64,000 bases of DNA. Source: Ralstonia mannitolilytica (GTDB lineage Bacteria > Pseudomonadota > Gammaproteobacteria > Burkholderiales > Burkholderiaceae). The notes beneath the pieces were generated by a model, which saw only the letters and a list, made by a program, of their open reading frames with translations, had not been told where the DNA came from and did no database searches. Every line of letters starts with the position of its first letter. Positions within the stretch are counted from its first letter, which is position 1. Shown here piece after piece: positions 1 to 9,383 of the stretch. The DNA lies in assembly GCF_905397375.1 (NCBI RefSeq), contig NZ_CAJPVG010000012.1, positions 84,523 through 148,522 of the forward strand, read 5' to 3'. Made by a program: the position numbers and the translations under genes.

Positions 1-174
1 GGTGATCTCGTTGATGGCGACGCGCTCGATGTTCCTTTCAGACAACAGCAACAGCGCCGCTTGAAGCAGACGTGCCCGTGTTTCTTGTTTGCGCCGTGTG
101 CCGCGCCGCTCGCGGCAGCCTTCTGCCACGCGATTCGTGAGGTTCCGCATAGGGGTCTGGAATGGTGTTCTCAT
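1..174 (-). CDS. TetR family regulator, N-terminal part (cut by window edge)
   Basis: Reading leftward from an ATG at 174, 58 codons run off the window edge without a stop. The visible part has a basic leader followed by the first helices of a TetR DNA-binding domain (RARLLQAALLLLSERN, then VAINEIT). The same segment of the second TetR protein at 10097-10852 is very similar (RARLLDAALRLMADRG, VAINEIT), so the two are probably paralogues. It diverges from the RND efflux operon starting at 513, the usual place for a local TetR repressor of an efflux pump. Ligand and C-terminal domain are not visible. The alternative ATG at 150 would remove eight residues. Confidence 0.85.
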   Translation of the reverse strand, partial: MRTPFQTPMRNLTNRVAEGCRERRGTRRKQETRARLLQAALLLLSERNIERVAINEIT

Positions 175-200
175 CCGCGATGATAGTGTCTTACGTCATA

Positions 201-236
201 GTTGACAAGATTATCAGTTATGAGTTTAATGTCGGA
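201..236 (+). promoter_or_regulatory. Sigma70-type promoter overlapped by probable TetR operator
   Basis: TTGACA at 202-207 and TTTAAT at 225-230 are separated by exactly 17 bp, a near-consensus promoter facing the efflux operon. The same 36-bp stretch recurs at 10916-10951 with 28 of 36 bases identical. The identity includes bases between the hexamers, which promoter function alone does not require, so an operator for the two related TetR proteins is inferred. Confidence 0.65.
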
Positions 237-512
237 ATGTAGGGTCGATCAGGGTGATGCGCCCTGAGTTAGGACGCGGTGATGGGGCAAGCACCCAGGC
301 GAAAAGGCCAGAGAGCCGTCCGCCGTTGCTTGCCGGCTGAGTGCAGCCATTCGCCGAGAAGTGGTTCCTGAACGCCGTGGAGACAGGCGACTCGCGTACC
401 CGACATCCGAGTTCCGTTACGCGTAACCGGAGAGCCGATCGCACAGAAGAGGCGCGGCTCCTGGGTGTGCGTTACCCATTGTTCGTTAGGCCATCACTTG
501 CTTGGAAACATC
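237..512 (+). other. Long 5' leader of the efflux operon
   Basis: About 275 nt separate the predicted transcription start (near 237) from the adaptor start codon. I see no convincing protein in it; ORFs at 226-444 (minus) and 341-808 (plus) lack homology cues. Short inverted repeats are present near 250-300 (for example AGGG...CCCT and GGTG...CACC). I could not match the region to a known riboswitch class. Confidence 0.35.
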
Positions 513-1679
513 GTGAAACATCCCGGTCGTCATGCGCAAACGACAGCGCGCCCCCACCTGTCCGTTGTCGGGCGTTCCAAACGTGCGCCCCTTGTCATTG
601 CTGCCTGCTGCGCTGTACTGCTGGCGGGCTGTCACCACAGCGAAACCCTGGTCAGCGCGCCCAAACCGGTCGTTGCGCTGACGCTGCACCCGGACGGCAA
701 CGCCGTTGCCAACACACTGCCGGGGCAGGTGCAGGCGCGGTACTCCACGCCGCTGTCGTTCCGTGTTGCCGGCAAAGTGGTCGAGCGCCGCGTGCGCATC
801 GGCGATAGCGTCAAGCAAGGCCAGGTGCTGGCGATGCTCGATCAGGCTGATTTGCGCAACGACCTTGCCAACGCTCGGGCGCAGCTGGAAGCTGCTGAAC
901 ATCGTCTCGTCTATGCCAAGCAACAGCTTGACCGCGACCGCGCCCAATTGCAGGCGAACCTGATCGCGCCGGCGCAGATGGAGCAGACGCAGGACGCCTA
1001 CGCATCCGCGCTTGCGCAACGCGATTCGGCGCGCGCGCAGGCCGCACTCGTTGGCGATCGCCTGCGCTACGCGACGCTGGTGGCAGACCACGATGGCGTC
1101 ATCACGTCGGAGGACGCCGACACCGGTCAGAACGTCCAGGCAGGTCAATCGGTCTATCACCTCGATTGGACGGGCGACGTCGACATCGTTTGCGATGCAC
1201 CGGAGAGCGCACTGTCCTCGCTGACCATCGGCAGCAAGGCTCGCGTGAGCCTTCCCGCCGCGCCCTCGCAAACGTTCGAGGCGCGCGTGCGCGAGGTATC
1301 GCCGACGGCCGATTCGCAAAGCCGGACGTGGCGGGTCAAGTTGTCTCTCGTGGCGCCGAACGCGGCGGTGCGCATGGGCATGACCGCCACGATCGCCTTC
1401 GATGCCAAGGGCGAGGCGGGAGCCGCGCGTCCGTTCAAGCTCCCGGTCACGGCGCTCTTTCACCGTGGCGAGGAGCCCGCAGTCTGGGTGGTGCGCGCCA
1501 ACACAGATACCTTGGAGCTGCGCCCGGTCACCATCGCGCGTTACGACGAGCGCAGCGTGCTGGTTGCTTCCGGCCTGCACGACGGCGATCGCGTTGTGAT
1601 GCAGGGCGTGCACGCCGTGAACGCCGGCCAACACGTGCAGGTGGTTGCCCCGCTGCACCCTGAGGACTTCGCATCATGA
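513..1679 (+). CDS. RND efflux periplasmic adaptor (membrane fusion lipoprotein)
   Basis: Periplasmic adaptor linking an inner-membrane RND pump to an outer-membrane channel. From the GTG at 513, the N-terminus is basic, then hydrophobic, and ends in the lipobox LLAGC, so it is probably a lipoprotein. It then shows the usual order: first half-lipoyl motif (FRVAGKVVERRVRIGDSVKQ), an alpha-helical hairpin (about residues 100-165), a second half-lipoyl segment (ADHDGVITSEDADTGQNV) and beta-barrel/membrane-proximal domains. An in-frame ATG at 465 would put 16 residues ahead of the signal peptide and is less likely. The stop overlaps the pump start by 4 bp (ATGA), so the two are translationally coupled. 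The substrate cannot be told from sequence. Confidence 0.9.
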   Translation: MKHPGRHAQTTARPHLSVVGRSKRAPLVIAACCAVLLAGCHHSETLVSAPKPVVALTLHPDGNAVANTLPGQVQARYSTPLSFRVAGKVVERRVRIGDSVKQGQVLAMLDQADLRNDLANARAQLEAAEHRLVYAKQQLDRDRAQLQANLIAPAQMEQTQDAYASALAQRDSARAQAALVGDRLRYATLVADHDGVITSEDADTGQNVQAGQSVYHLDWTGDVDIVCDAPESALSSLTIGSKARVSLPAAPSQTFEARVREVSPTADSQSRTWRVKLSLVAPNAAVRMGMTATIAFDAKGEAGAARPFKLPVTALFHRGEEPAVWVVRANTDTLELRPVTIARYDERSVLVASGLHDGDRVVMQGVHAVNAGQHVQVVAPLHPEDFAS

Positions 1680-4600
1680 GCGCCGACGATCGCGAAACCG
1701 TGCAAGGCACGGCGCCGGCCGCGGCGTCTGCATCTCAGGCGGACGAAGGCGGCTTCAACCTGTCGGCATGGGCTCTGCGCCACCAGCAGCTGGTGATCTT
1801 CCTGATTGGGCTGGCGACGCTTTTTGGCGTGATTGGCTACACGCATCTCGCGCAGTCGGAAGATCCGCCGTTCACGTTTCGGACGATGGTGATCCAGACG
1901 TACTGGCCCGGCGCCACCGCGCGCGAAGTCCAGGAGCAGATCACCGACCGCATCGGGCGCCAGCTCCAGGCGGCGCCGTATGTCGACAACATCAAGAGCT
2001 ATTCGCGCCCCGGCGAGTCGATGATCTTCTTCGCCATGAAGGACTCGGCGCCGGTGAAGGACGTGCCCGAGACCTGGTATCAGGTGAGAAAGAAAGTGGG
2101 CGACATCCGCGCGACATTGCCCAAGGGCACGGTCGGACCGTTCTTCAACGATGAGTTCGGCGATGTCTACACCAATATCTATGCGCTGGAAGGCGATGGC
2201 TTCTCGCCGGCGCAGCTGCACGACTATGCAGACAAGCTGCGGACCGTTCTGCTGCGCGTGCCCGGCGTCGCCAAGGTGGACTACTTCGGCGATCCGGCCC
2301 AGCACGTCTTCATCGAAATCTCGAACACGCAGCTGACCCGCCTCGCCATCACGCCGCAGCAGATCGCACAGGCCATCGACGCACAGAACACCGTGGCACC
2401 GGTCGGCACGATCACGACCGCCGATGACCGCGTCTTCGTGCGGCCGACCGGCGCGTTCAAGGATGTGCAGGCGCTGGCCGACATGCTCATCACCGTCAAC
2501 AAGCGCACCTTCCGGCTGGGCGACATCGCCAAGATCACACGCGGCTATGACGACCCGCCCGTGACGCAGATGCGCGCCAACGGCCATGCCGTGCTGGGCA
2601 TCGGCGTCACGATGCAAAAGGGCGGCGATGTGATCGACCTCGGCAAAGCCCTCGAAGCAACGGCGGGTGAACTGCAGGCGACGCTGCCGGCAGGGCTGAA
2701 GCTGTCTCCGATTTCGAGCATGCCGCATGCCGTCAAGCACTCGGTGGACGAATTCGTGCGGTCGGTCGGTGAAGCCGTGGCGATTGTGCTGATCGTGAGC
2801 CTTGTATCGCTGGGCTTGCGCACGGGCATGGTGGTGGTGATTTCCATCCCCATCGTGCTGGCGGTGACCGCACTGTGCATGCACATCTTCGGCATCGGGC
2901 TCGACAAGGTTTCGCTCGGCACCCTGGTGCTGGCGCTGGGGCTGCTCGTGGACGACGCCATCATTGCCGTCGAGATGATGGCCGTGAAGCTGGAACAAGG
3001 GTGGAGCCGCCTGCGCGCCGCCGCCTTTGCCTACTCGAGCACGGCATTCCCGATGCTGACCGGCACGCTGGTGACGGTGTCCGGCTTCCTTCCGATCGCG
3101 CTCGCCAAGTCGAGCACGGGCGAGTACACGCGCTCGATTTTCGAGGTGTCCGCCATCTCGCTGATCGTGTCGTGGTTTGCTGCCGTGGTGCTGGTGCCGC
3201 TGCTGGGTTATCACATGCTGCCCGAGCACAAGAACGGCGCCTCTGAACATGGCCATGACCACGACATCTACAACACCGGCTTTTATCAGCGCCTGTCGGG
3301 GTGGATCGCGTTCTGCATCCAGCGCCGATGGGTGATCCTGGGTGTGACGGCGGTGCTGTTCGCGCTGGCCATGGCGGCGTTCACGCGCGTGCCCCAGCAG
3401 TTCTTCCCGAATTCGGAACGCCCCGAATTGCTGGTGGATCTGCGCTTGCCCGAAGGGGCGTCGTTTGACGCCACGCTGCGCGAGGCCAAGCGCCTGGAGA
3501 AAGCGCTCGACGGTCGAAAGGAGATCGAACACTTTGTCGACTACGTCGGCACCGGCGCTCCGCGTTTCTATCTGCCGCTGGATCAGCAGCTTCAGCAGCC
3601 GAACTTCGCGCAGTTCGTGATCACGGCCAAGAACGTTGAAGAACGCGACGCGCTCTCGCGCTGGCTCAACGCCACGCTCGAGAAGGATTTCTCCGGCGTG
3701 CGCACCCGTGTGGCCCAGCTCGAGAACGGCCCGCCCGTGGGCTTCCCGATCAAGTTCCGCGTGAGCGGCGACGACATCGCCACCGTGCGCAGCATCGCCG
3801 AGAAGGTGGCCGAGAAGGTCCGTGCCGACGCGCGCACCCAGAACGTGCAGTTCGACTGGGATGAACCGGCAGAACGTTCGATGTCGTTCGAGATCGACCA
3901 GATCAAGGCGCGTCAGCTTGGCGTGACGTCGGAGGATGTCTCCAACTTCCTCGCCATGACGCTGTCCGGCTATACGGTCACGCAGTATCGCGAACGCGAC
4001 AAGCTCATCAACGTCGACCTGCGCGCGCCGAAGACGGAACGCGTCGACCCCGCCAGGCTGGCCGGCCTGGCCATGCCGACGCCCAACGGCCCGGTTCCGC
4101 TCGGCGCGCTTGGGCATATGCAGAACAAGCTCGAGTACGGCGTGATCTGGGAACGCGATCGCCAGCCGACCATCACGGTGCAGGCCGACGTACGCGGCAA
4201 CGCGCAGGGCATTGGCGTGACGCGTGACATCGACCAGGCCCTGGCCGACGAACGCGCCAAGCTGCCGGTGGGCTATCGCATCCAGATTGGCGGCGCGGTG
4301 GAAGAGAGCGTGAAGGGACAGACGTCCATTAATGCCGAGATGCCGCTGATGATCATTGCCGTACTGACGCTGCTGATGATCCAGCTCAAGAGCTTTTCGC
4401 GCACGTTCATCGTCGTGCTGACGGCACCGTTGGGCCTGATTGGCGTGGTGACTGCGCTGCTGCTGTTCGGCAAGCCGTTCGGGTTCGTGGCGCTGCTCGG
4501 CGTGATTGCCATGTTCGGGATCATCATGCGCAACTCCGTGATCCTGGTGGACCAGATCGACCAGGACATCGCGGCCGGCCAGAGACGCTTCGACGCCATC

Positions 4601-4843
4601 ATCGGCGCAACGGTGCGGCGCTTCCGGCCCATCATGCTGACGGCGGCCGCCGCCGTGCTGGCGCTGATTCCGCTGCTGCGCTCCGGCTTCTTCGGGCCGA
4701 TGGCCACCGCGCTGATGGGCGGTATCACCATCGCCACGGTACTGACCATCTTCTTCCTGCCGGCGCTGTATGCCGCGTGTTTCAAGGTGCGGCCGGACGA
4801 ACGGCAAGTGCCTCCGACCGGCACCGCAGCCCTGGAGAATTGA
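1676..4843 (+). CDS. RND family efflux pump permease
   Basis: Proton-driven inner-membrane transporter of the AcrB/HAE type, 1055 aa, the normal length. TM1 lies at about residues 38-57 and is followed by a porter domain. The TM4 proton-relay pair Asp-Asp is in LVDDAI (residues 426-427). A second set of porter and TM repeats follows, with TM segments to the C-terminus. The loop between TM6 and TM7, usually cytoplasmic, carries an acidic/histidine-rich stretch (ASEHGHDHD, near residue 525), which is unusual. It sits between the adaptor and the outer-membrane factor in a tight operon. The family exports hydrophobic drugs, solvents or phenolics; the shared promoter sequence with the catabolic operon at 10999 suggests aromatic compounds, which is inference only. 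Confidence 0.95.
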   Translation: MSADDRETVQGTAPAAASASQADEGGFNLSAWALRHQQLVIFLIGLATLFGVIGYTHLAQSEDPPFTFRTMVIQTYWPGATAREVQEQITDRIGRQLQAAPYVDNIKSYSRPGESMIFFAMKDSAPVKDVPETWYQVRKKVGDIRATLPKGTVGPFFNDEFGDVYTNIYALEGDGFSPAQLHDYADKLRTVLLRVPGVAKVDYFGDPAQHVFIEISNTQLTRLAITPQQIAQAIDAQNTVAPVGTITTADDRVFVRPTGAFKDVQALADMLITVNKRTFRLGDIAKITRGYDDPPVTQMRANGHAVLGIGVTMQKGGDVIDLGKALEATAGELQATLPAGLKLSPISSMPHAVKHSVDEFVRSVGEAVAIVLIVSLVSLGLRTGMVVVISIPIVLAVTALCMHIFGIGLDKVSLGTLVLALGLLVDDAIIAVEMMAVKLEQGWSRLRAAAFAYSSTAFPMLTGTLVTVSGFLPIALAKSSTGEYTRSIFEVSAISLIVSWFAAVVLVPLLGYHMLPEHKNGASEHGHDHDIYNTGFYQRLSGWIAFCIQRRWVILGVTAVLFALAMAAFTRVPQQFFPNSERPELLVDLRLPEGASFDATLREAKRLEKALDGRKEIEHFVDYVGTGAPRFYLPLDQQLQQPNFAQFVITAKNVEERDALSRWLNATLEKDFSGVRTRVAQLENGPPVGFPIKFRVSGDDIATVRSIAEKVAEKVRADARTQNVQFDWDEPAERSMSFEIDQIKARQLGVTSEDVSNFLAMTLSGYTVTQYRERDKLINVDLRAPKTERVDPARLAGLAMPTPNGPVPLGALGHMQNKLEYGVIWERDRQPTITVQADVRGNAQGIGVTRDIDQALADERAKLPVGYRIQIGGAVEESVKGQTSINAEMPLMIIAVLTLLMIQLKSFSRTFIVVLTAPLGLIGVVTALLLFGKPFGFVALLGVIAMFGIIMRNSVILVDQIDQDIAAGQRRFDAIIGATVRRFRPIMLTAAAAVLALIPLLRSGFFGPMATALMGGITIATVLTIFFLPALYAACFKVRPDERQVPPTGTAALEN

Positions 4844-4845
4844 TC

Positions 4846-6309
4846 ATGAAACTCTCTCGTATGACGTGCGCGCTTGCAGCGACATCGGTGCTCGCGCTCA
4901 CGGCGTGCTCCTTGGCACCGACCAGCACGCCGCCAGCCGTGCCTTCGCCGGAGCACTATGGCGTGACCACGCCGCCTGCAAAGACGGTGGAAGCTGCAGG
5001 CGTTGCCCAGCAGTTTGATGTGGGCGCCGCACCTGTGCCGCAGTGGTGGAAGCTCTATCGCTCCGATGCATTGAACGCGCTGGTGGAAGAGGGCTTGCGC
5101 AACAACCCCACGCTGGCCGCAACGCAGAAGACCTTGTCCGCCGCGCAGGAGGAATTGCGTGCGCAGGTAGGGGCATCAACATTGCCGTCCCTCGACGCCG
5201 GGGCGCAGGTTGCGCGCCAGCGTACGCCAAACCTCGCTGGCGTGGGGCCCGAGGCACTGCGCTACAACGTGTTTGTTGGGCAGTTGCAGGCGCATTACAC
5301 CTTCGATCTCTTCGGTGCGACGCGCTATGCCAACGCAGCGAGCGCGGCGCGGGTGGATGTGCGTGGCTGCCAACTGGAGGCAGCACGGCGTGCGCTCGCA
5401 GCGAATATTGTCGGCACGGTCATCAATGCGGCCGCGCTGGATCAGCAGATCGCCTTGACGGAGCGTCTCGTTGTGGTGGCAGACGCCACGGCGCGGGATG
5501 CCCAACGGCGGTACGAGCTGGGGGCGCTCTCACATGCGCAGGCGCTGGCATCCACGCAGAGCGCCGCGTCGCTGGCGGCGACGCTGCCTCAGCTGCGTCA
5601 ACAGCGTGCGGTGTCCATCCATGCATTGGCCGTGTTGCTGGGCCGCACGCCGGACGCAGCGCCCGCGGTGCCGGAATTCAGCAGCCTTTCGCTCCCGAAC
5701 CAGGTGCCTGTGGCGGTGCCATCGGATCTGCTGCGGGCACGGCCGGATATCCGCGCTGCCGCCGCTGCAGTCAGGGCAGCGTCCGCAGACGCGGGCGAGG
5801 CCACCGCGCAGCTGTTCCCAAGCCTGTCGCTCACAGCCTCGCTCGGTCGCGGTGGGTTGAGCTGGCCGGCGTTGCTCTCAGGTGCAGGCGGCTTATGGGC
5901 GGTGGGCGCCGGGCTGTCGCAGCCGATCTTCCACGGCGGCGCATTGATGGCGCACCGCCGGGCCACGCTGGAGCTGTATGACGCCGCGGTCCTGCAATAC
6001 AAGTCGGCTGTGTTGTCGGCATTTGAAAACGTTGCCGATGCGCTCGCCGCGCTCGAGAACGACGCGCAGACGCTCGCTTCAGCCGAAGTGGCGTCGTCCG
6101 CAGCGCGTACAGCGTTCAACGAGACCGCATCGCGCCGCCGCCTCGGTGCGCTGCCGGCATCCGCGGAGCAGTCGAGCGAGCAGCAGTACCTGACTGCGCA
6201 ACTCGACACCGTGCGTGCGACCAGCCGCCGGATGAGCGACACGGCGGCGCTGCTGCAGGCCATGGGCGAACTGCCCGAAACCACCGCTCAGACGATCGCC
6301 AAAGACTGA
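4846..6309 (+). CDS. Outer-membrane efflux channel lipoprotein (NodT/OprM family)
   Basis: Outer-membrane factor of the tripartite pump, 487 aa. The ATG at 4846 lies 2 bp after the pump stop and gives a short signal peptide with lipobox LTACS. The longer frame from 4777 would run back into the pump gene. Features of the family visible: PQWWKLYRSDALNALVEEGL near residue 65, two long helical repeats rich in Ala/Gln (the TolC-type alpha-barrel), and LRARPDIRAAAAAVRAA in the second repeat. Together with the two upstream genes it forms a complete tripartite exporter. Confidence 0.95.
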   Translation: MKLSRMTCALAATSVLALTACSLAPTSTPPAVPSPEHYGVTTPPAKTVEAAGVAQQFDVGAAPVPQWWKLYRSDALNALVEEGLRNNPTLAATQKTLSAAQEELRAQVGASTLPSLDAGAQVARQRTPNLAGVGPEALRYNVFVGQLQAHYTFDLFGATRYANAASAARVDVRGCQLEAARRALAANIVGTVINAAALDQQIALTERLVVVADATARDAQRRYELGALSHAQALASTQSAASLAATLPQLRQQRAVSIHALAVLLGRTPDAAPAVPEFSSLSLPNQVPVAVPSDLLRARPDIRAAAAAVRAASADAGEATAQLFPSLSLTASLGRGGLSWPALLSGAGGLWAVGAGLSQPIFHGGALMAHRRATLELYDAAVLQYKSAVLSAFENVADALAALENDAQTLASAEVASSAARTAFNETASRRRLGALPASAEQSSEQQYLTAQLDTVRATSRRMSDTAALLQAMGELPETTAQTIAKD

Positions 6310-6332
6310 CATTGCCCTGGGTCGGGCTCGGC

Positions 6333-6353
6333 CTCCACGCCACAAGCGTGGAG
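6333..6353 (+). terminator. Hairpin after the efflux operon
   Basis: Perfect 8-bp inverted repeat CTCCACGC/GCGTGGAG with a 5-nt loop, 23 nt after the channel gene stop. No T-run follows, so it may be a weak or Rho-assisted terminator, or simply an mRNA 3' structure. Confidence 0.35.
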
Positions 6354-6408
6354 TGCCGTGCTTCGCCTGCAATGTCGCTTGGCTAGTCGATTGGCTTAGT
6401 CCACGCCC

Positions 6409-7740
6409 ATGGAATCCGCCCACCTGATTGCCTGTCATGAGTGCGACCGCATGTTTCGGCGGCCGCCAATGTTGGACGGTTTGAACGTCCGGTGCTCGCG
6501 TTGTGCGAGCGACCTGACCAGTGTCCACAGCGCCCGCCCGACATTGGACGCCGTATCGGCAATGGCGGTTGCGGCGCTCATTACGCTGCTGATCGCCCAA
6601 TGCTTCCCGATCATTACCCTCAGGGCGCAGGGCATGGCGTCGCAAGCCACGTTGTTTGACGCGGTGTCTTCGCTATGGGCGGGGCACATGCGCTGGGTGG
6701 CTGCGGCCGTGTGGTTCACGACCACGCTGTTTCCGTCGATGGAACTGGTCGCCTTGCTGTACGTGTTGCTTCCCTTGCGCGCGGGCACTGTGACGCCTGG
6801 CTTTCGCCACGTCATCCGCTTCCTGCAATGGCTGCGGCCTTGGGGAATGATCGAAGTGTTCATGCTGGGCGTGCTCGTCACGACGGTGAAGATGATCAGC
6901 CTCGCGCGGGTGATTCCCGGTGCCGGCCTGTTTGCATTCGCCGCGTTGACGGTGCTGCTGGCGCTTGTGTCGCGGTTCGATCCACACAGGCTCTGGCATG
7001 CCTGCGACGAAATCAGGGCAGGGGATGGCGCAACGCCGTCTGCTGAACTGCGAGCTGACTCGCCGCAGAACGAAGCCGTCGTGGCCGACCCGGTCAAGGG
7101 CGTCTGCGCGAAGCAGGCGGGGCTCGTGGCGTGCCACACATGCGGCAGCGTCCAACCGTTTCAGCGGGGCGAGGCACACCAGCGGTGCCATCGTTGTCAT
7201 TCGATCCTGCACGAACGCCGCCCGGCCAGCGTTTCGCGGACAACCGCCTTGCTGCTTGCCGCTGCGCTGCTTTACATCCCCGCCAACCTGTTGCCGGTGA
7301 TGCACAGCACTTCGCTCGGCCGTTCGGAAGACGACACCATCCTGAGCGGCGTGGCGTACTTCTGGACGTCCGGCGATTGGGGTCTGGCCGCCGTCGTCTT
7401 CATTGCCAGCGTGGTGGTGCCGATGCTCAAGCTCGCCATTCTTGCGGTGCTGGTATTTGCGGCACATCGGCGCTCCACATGGCGTCCGCACGAAAGGACA
7501 CGGCTCTATCGCTTGGTCGAACGCATCGGCCGGTGGTCGATGCTCGATGTGTTCGTCGTGGCGCTCACGGTTGCGTTGGTGCACTTCGGCTCCTTCGCCG
7601 TCATCACCGCGGGCCCGGGCGCACTGGCCTTTGGCGCGGTGGTGATCCTGACCATGGTCGCCTCCATGCAATTCGACCCCCGGCTTATCTGGGACCCGAT
7701 CCCCGACGCCGATGCCGACGCCGCGCAAAGCGACTCCTGA
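6409..7740 (+). CDS. pqiA: PqiA-like integral membrane protein
   Basis: Inner-membrane partner of an MCE lipid-transport system. The protein is a tandem duplication: each half begins with a zinc-ribbon-like cysteine set (C9-x2-C12...C29-x2-C32 and C242-x2-C245...C260-x2-C263) followed by about four TM helices. This two-domain layout and 443-aa length match PqiA. It is followed by pqiB and pqiC genes, so the full pqiABC set is present. In E. coli this system bridges the inner and outer membrane and protects against membrane stress. Confidence 0.92.
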   Translation: MESAHLIACHECDRMFRRPPMLDGLNVRCSRCASDLTSVHSARPTLDAVSAMAVAALITLLIAQCFPIITLRAQGMASQATLFDAVSSLWAGHMRWVAAAVWFTTTLFPSMELVALLYVLLPLRAGTVTPGFRHVIRFLQWLRPWGMIEVFMLGVLVTTVKMISLARVIPGAGLFAFAALTVLLALVSRFDPHRLWHACDEIRAGDGATPSAELRADSPQNEAVVADPVKGVCAKQAGLVACHTCGSVQPFQRGEAHQRCHRCHSILHERRPASVSRTTALLLAAALLYIPANLLPVMHSTSLGRSEDDTILSGVAYFWTSGDWGLAAVVFIASVVVPMLKLAILAVLVFAAHRRSTWRPHERTRLYRLVERIGRWSMLDVFVVALTVALVHFGSFAVITAGPGALAFGAVVILTMVASMQFDPRLIWDPIPDADADAAQSDS

Positions 7741-7787
7741 ACGCATCCCGCGCACACCCCTCGTTCGCCACCTCTTCTTTCCAAGCA

Positions 7788-9383
7788 ATGCGTCCTATCG
7801 ATCTCCCCCTTCCCGACATCACGCCGCCGCGGCGCTGGCTTCCGTCCTTGGTCTGGCTCGTGCCGTTGATCGCCGCGCTGATCGGGCTCGCGCTCGTCGC
7901 CAAGACCATCTCCGAGAAAGGCCCGGTCGTCACCGTCACCTTTGCCAATGCGGAAGGCCTCGAAGCTGGCAAGACGAAGGTCAAATACAAGGATGTCGAG
8001 ATCGGCACGATTCAGGCCATCTCGCTCACGCCGGATCTGAAGCGCGTGATGGTGACGATTCAACTGGCGCGTGAAGCTGAGCGCTTTGCGGCCAAGGACA
8101 CCCGGTTCTGGGTGGTCCGCCCGCGCGTGGGCGCGAGCGGCATCTCCGGGCTGGGCACGTTGCTTTCCGGCGCGTATATCGGCGTGGATATTGGGCATTC
8201 CAAAGAGAGCCGGACCCAGTTTGTCGGGCTGGAGAGTCCGCCATCCGTCACCACCGATCAGCAAGGGCGCCAGTTTTCGCTGCACGGCGATTCGCTCGGT
8301 TCGGTCGATATTGGTGCGCCGGTTTTCTATCGCCATCTGCAAGTGGGGCAGGTGGTGGGTTTTGCATTGGACAAGCAAGGTGGGGGCGTGCAGGTGAAGG
8401 TGTTCGTCAACGCCCCCTACGACAAATACGTGGGCACCAACACGCGCTGGTGGCATGCCAGCGGGGTCGACCTGCGGCTCGATTCCAGCGGCTTGAAGCT
8501 GAATACGCAGTCGCTGGCGACCGTCATCGTCGGTGGGCTGGCGTTTCAGTCGCCGCCGGGCCAGGCGGATGGGCCCCCGCCACCGGATAGCACCGTGTTC
8601 CACCTGGCGTCCGATGAAGCCGATGCGATGCGCGAGCCCGACGGTGCGCCGCTGACTGTGGTCATGCGGTTCAACCAGTCGCTGCGTGGCCTGTCTGTTG
8701 GCGCGCCCGTGGACCTGCGCGGCATTGCGCTGGGCAACGTCACCGACATCGGCATTGAATACGACGAGGCTGGCAAAACGTTCAGCATGCGCGTCACGAT
8801 GGCGCTGTATCCGTCGCGGCTGAGCCGGCGCACCAACACCTCGCTTCCTGCGCCGGACACGCCAGGCGGCCATGAACTGCTGCAGCACTTGGTCATGCAA
8901 GGGCTGCGCGGGCAGTTGCGCATGGGCAACCTCCTGACGGGCCAGTTGTACGTGGCGCTCGACATGTTCCCCAAGGCACCACGTGCGACGGTCGATGTCC
9001 ACCGGTCCCCGGTCGAGTTGCCGACCGTGCCGAATTCGCTGGATGAACTGCAGGTGCAGCTTGCCGACATCGCGAAGAAGCTGAACCAGGTGCCGTTCGA
9101 CAAGATCGGCAACAACCTGAATGGCACGCTCGAAAATGCGAACCGCCTGTTCGGTCATCTCGACGCAGACGTGGTGCCGCAGGCGCGGGACACGCTGGCC
9201 TCCGCACAGCAGACCTTCAATGCAGCGCAGGCGACGTTGCGGCAGGACTCACCGCTCCAGTCGGACGTGCATGACGCGATGCAGGAACTGACGCGCACGC
9301 TTCAATCGGTCAATGCGCTGACGGACTATCTGGAGCGTCACCCTGAATCGCTGCTGTTCGGCAAAAAAGGAGATGCACGGTGA
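7788..9383 (+). CDS. pqiB: PqiB-like MCE (MlaD-domain) protein
   Basis: Periplasm-spanning MCE protein thought to form a hexameric tunnel for lipids. ATG at 7788 gives 531 aa with one N-terminal TM helix (about residues 18-38, LVWLVPLIAALIGLALVA), then three MlaD/MCE domains. The first begins at VTVTFANAEGLEAGKTKVKY, the second near residue 160, and the third at VVMRFNQSLRGLSVGAPVDLRG. A helical C-terminal tail follows. The open frame extends upstream to 7131 but overlaps pqiA in another frame, so that part is not coding. The stop overlaps pqiC. Confidence 0.93.
   Translation: MRPIDLPLPDITPPRRWLPSLVWLVPLIAALIGLALVAKTISEKGPVVTVTFANAEGLEAGKTKVKYKDVEIGTIQAISLTPDLKRVMVTIQLAREAERFAAKDTRFWVVRPRVGASGISGLGTLLSGAYIGVDIGHSKESRTQFVGLESPPSVTTDQQGRQFSLHGDSLGSVDIGAPVFYRHLQVGQVVGFALDKQGGGVQVKVFVNAPYDKYVGTNTRWWHASGVDLRLDSSGLKLNTQSLATVIVGGLAFQSPPGQADGPPPPDSTVFHLASDEADAMREPDGAPLTVVMRFNQSLRGLSVGAPVDLRGIALGNVTDIGIEYDEAGKTFSMRVTMALYPSRLSRRTNTSLPAPDTPGGHELLQHLVMQGLRGQLRMGNLLTGQLYVALDMFPKAPRATVDVHRSPVELPTVPNSLDELQVQLADIAKKLNQVPFDKIGNNLNGTLENANRLFGHLDADVVPQARDTLASAQQTFNAAQATLRQDSPLQSDVHDAMQELTRTLQSVNALTDYLERHPESLLFGKKGDAR

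Noticed and set aside
175..512. Riboswitch in the efflux leader
   Set aside because: Inverted repeats are present, but I could not match the core of any known riboswitch class.
1541..4807. 1088-codon open frame on the minus strand
   Set aside because: It is antisense to the RND pump gene, which has full family motifs; the antisense product is His/Arg-rich low-complexity typical of shadow frames in high-GC DNA.
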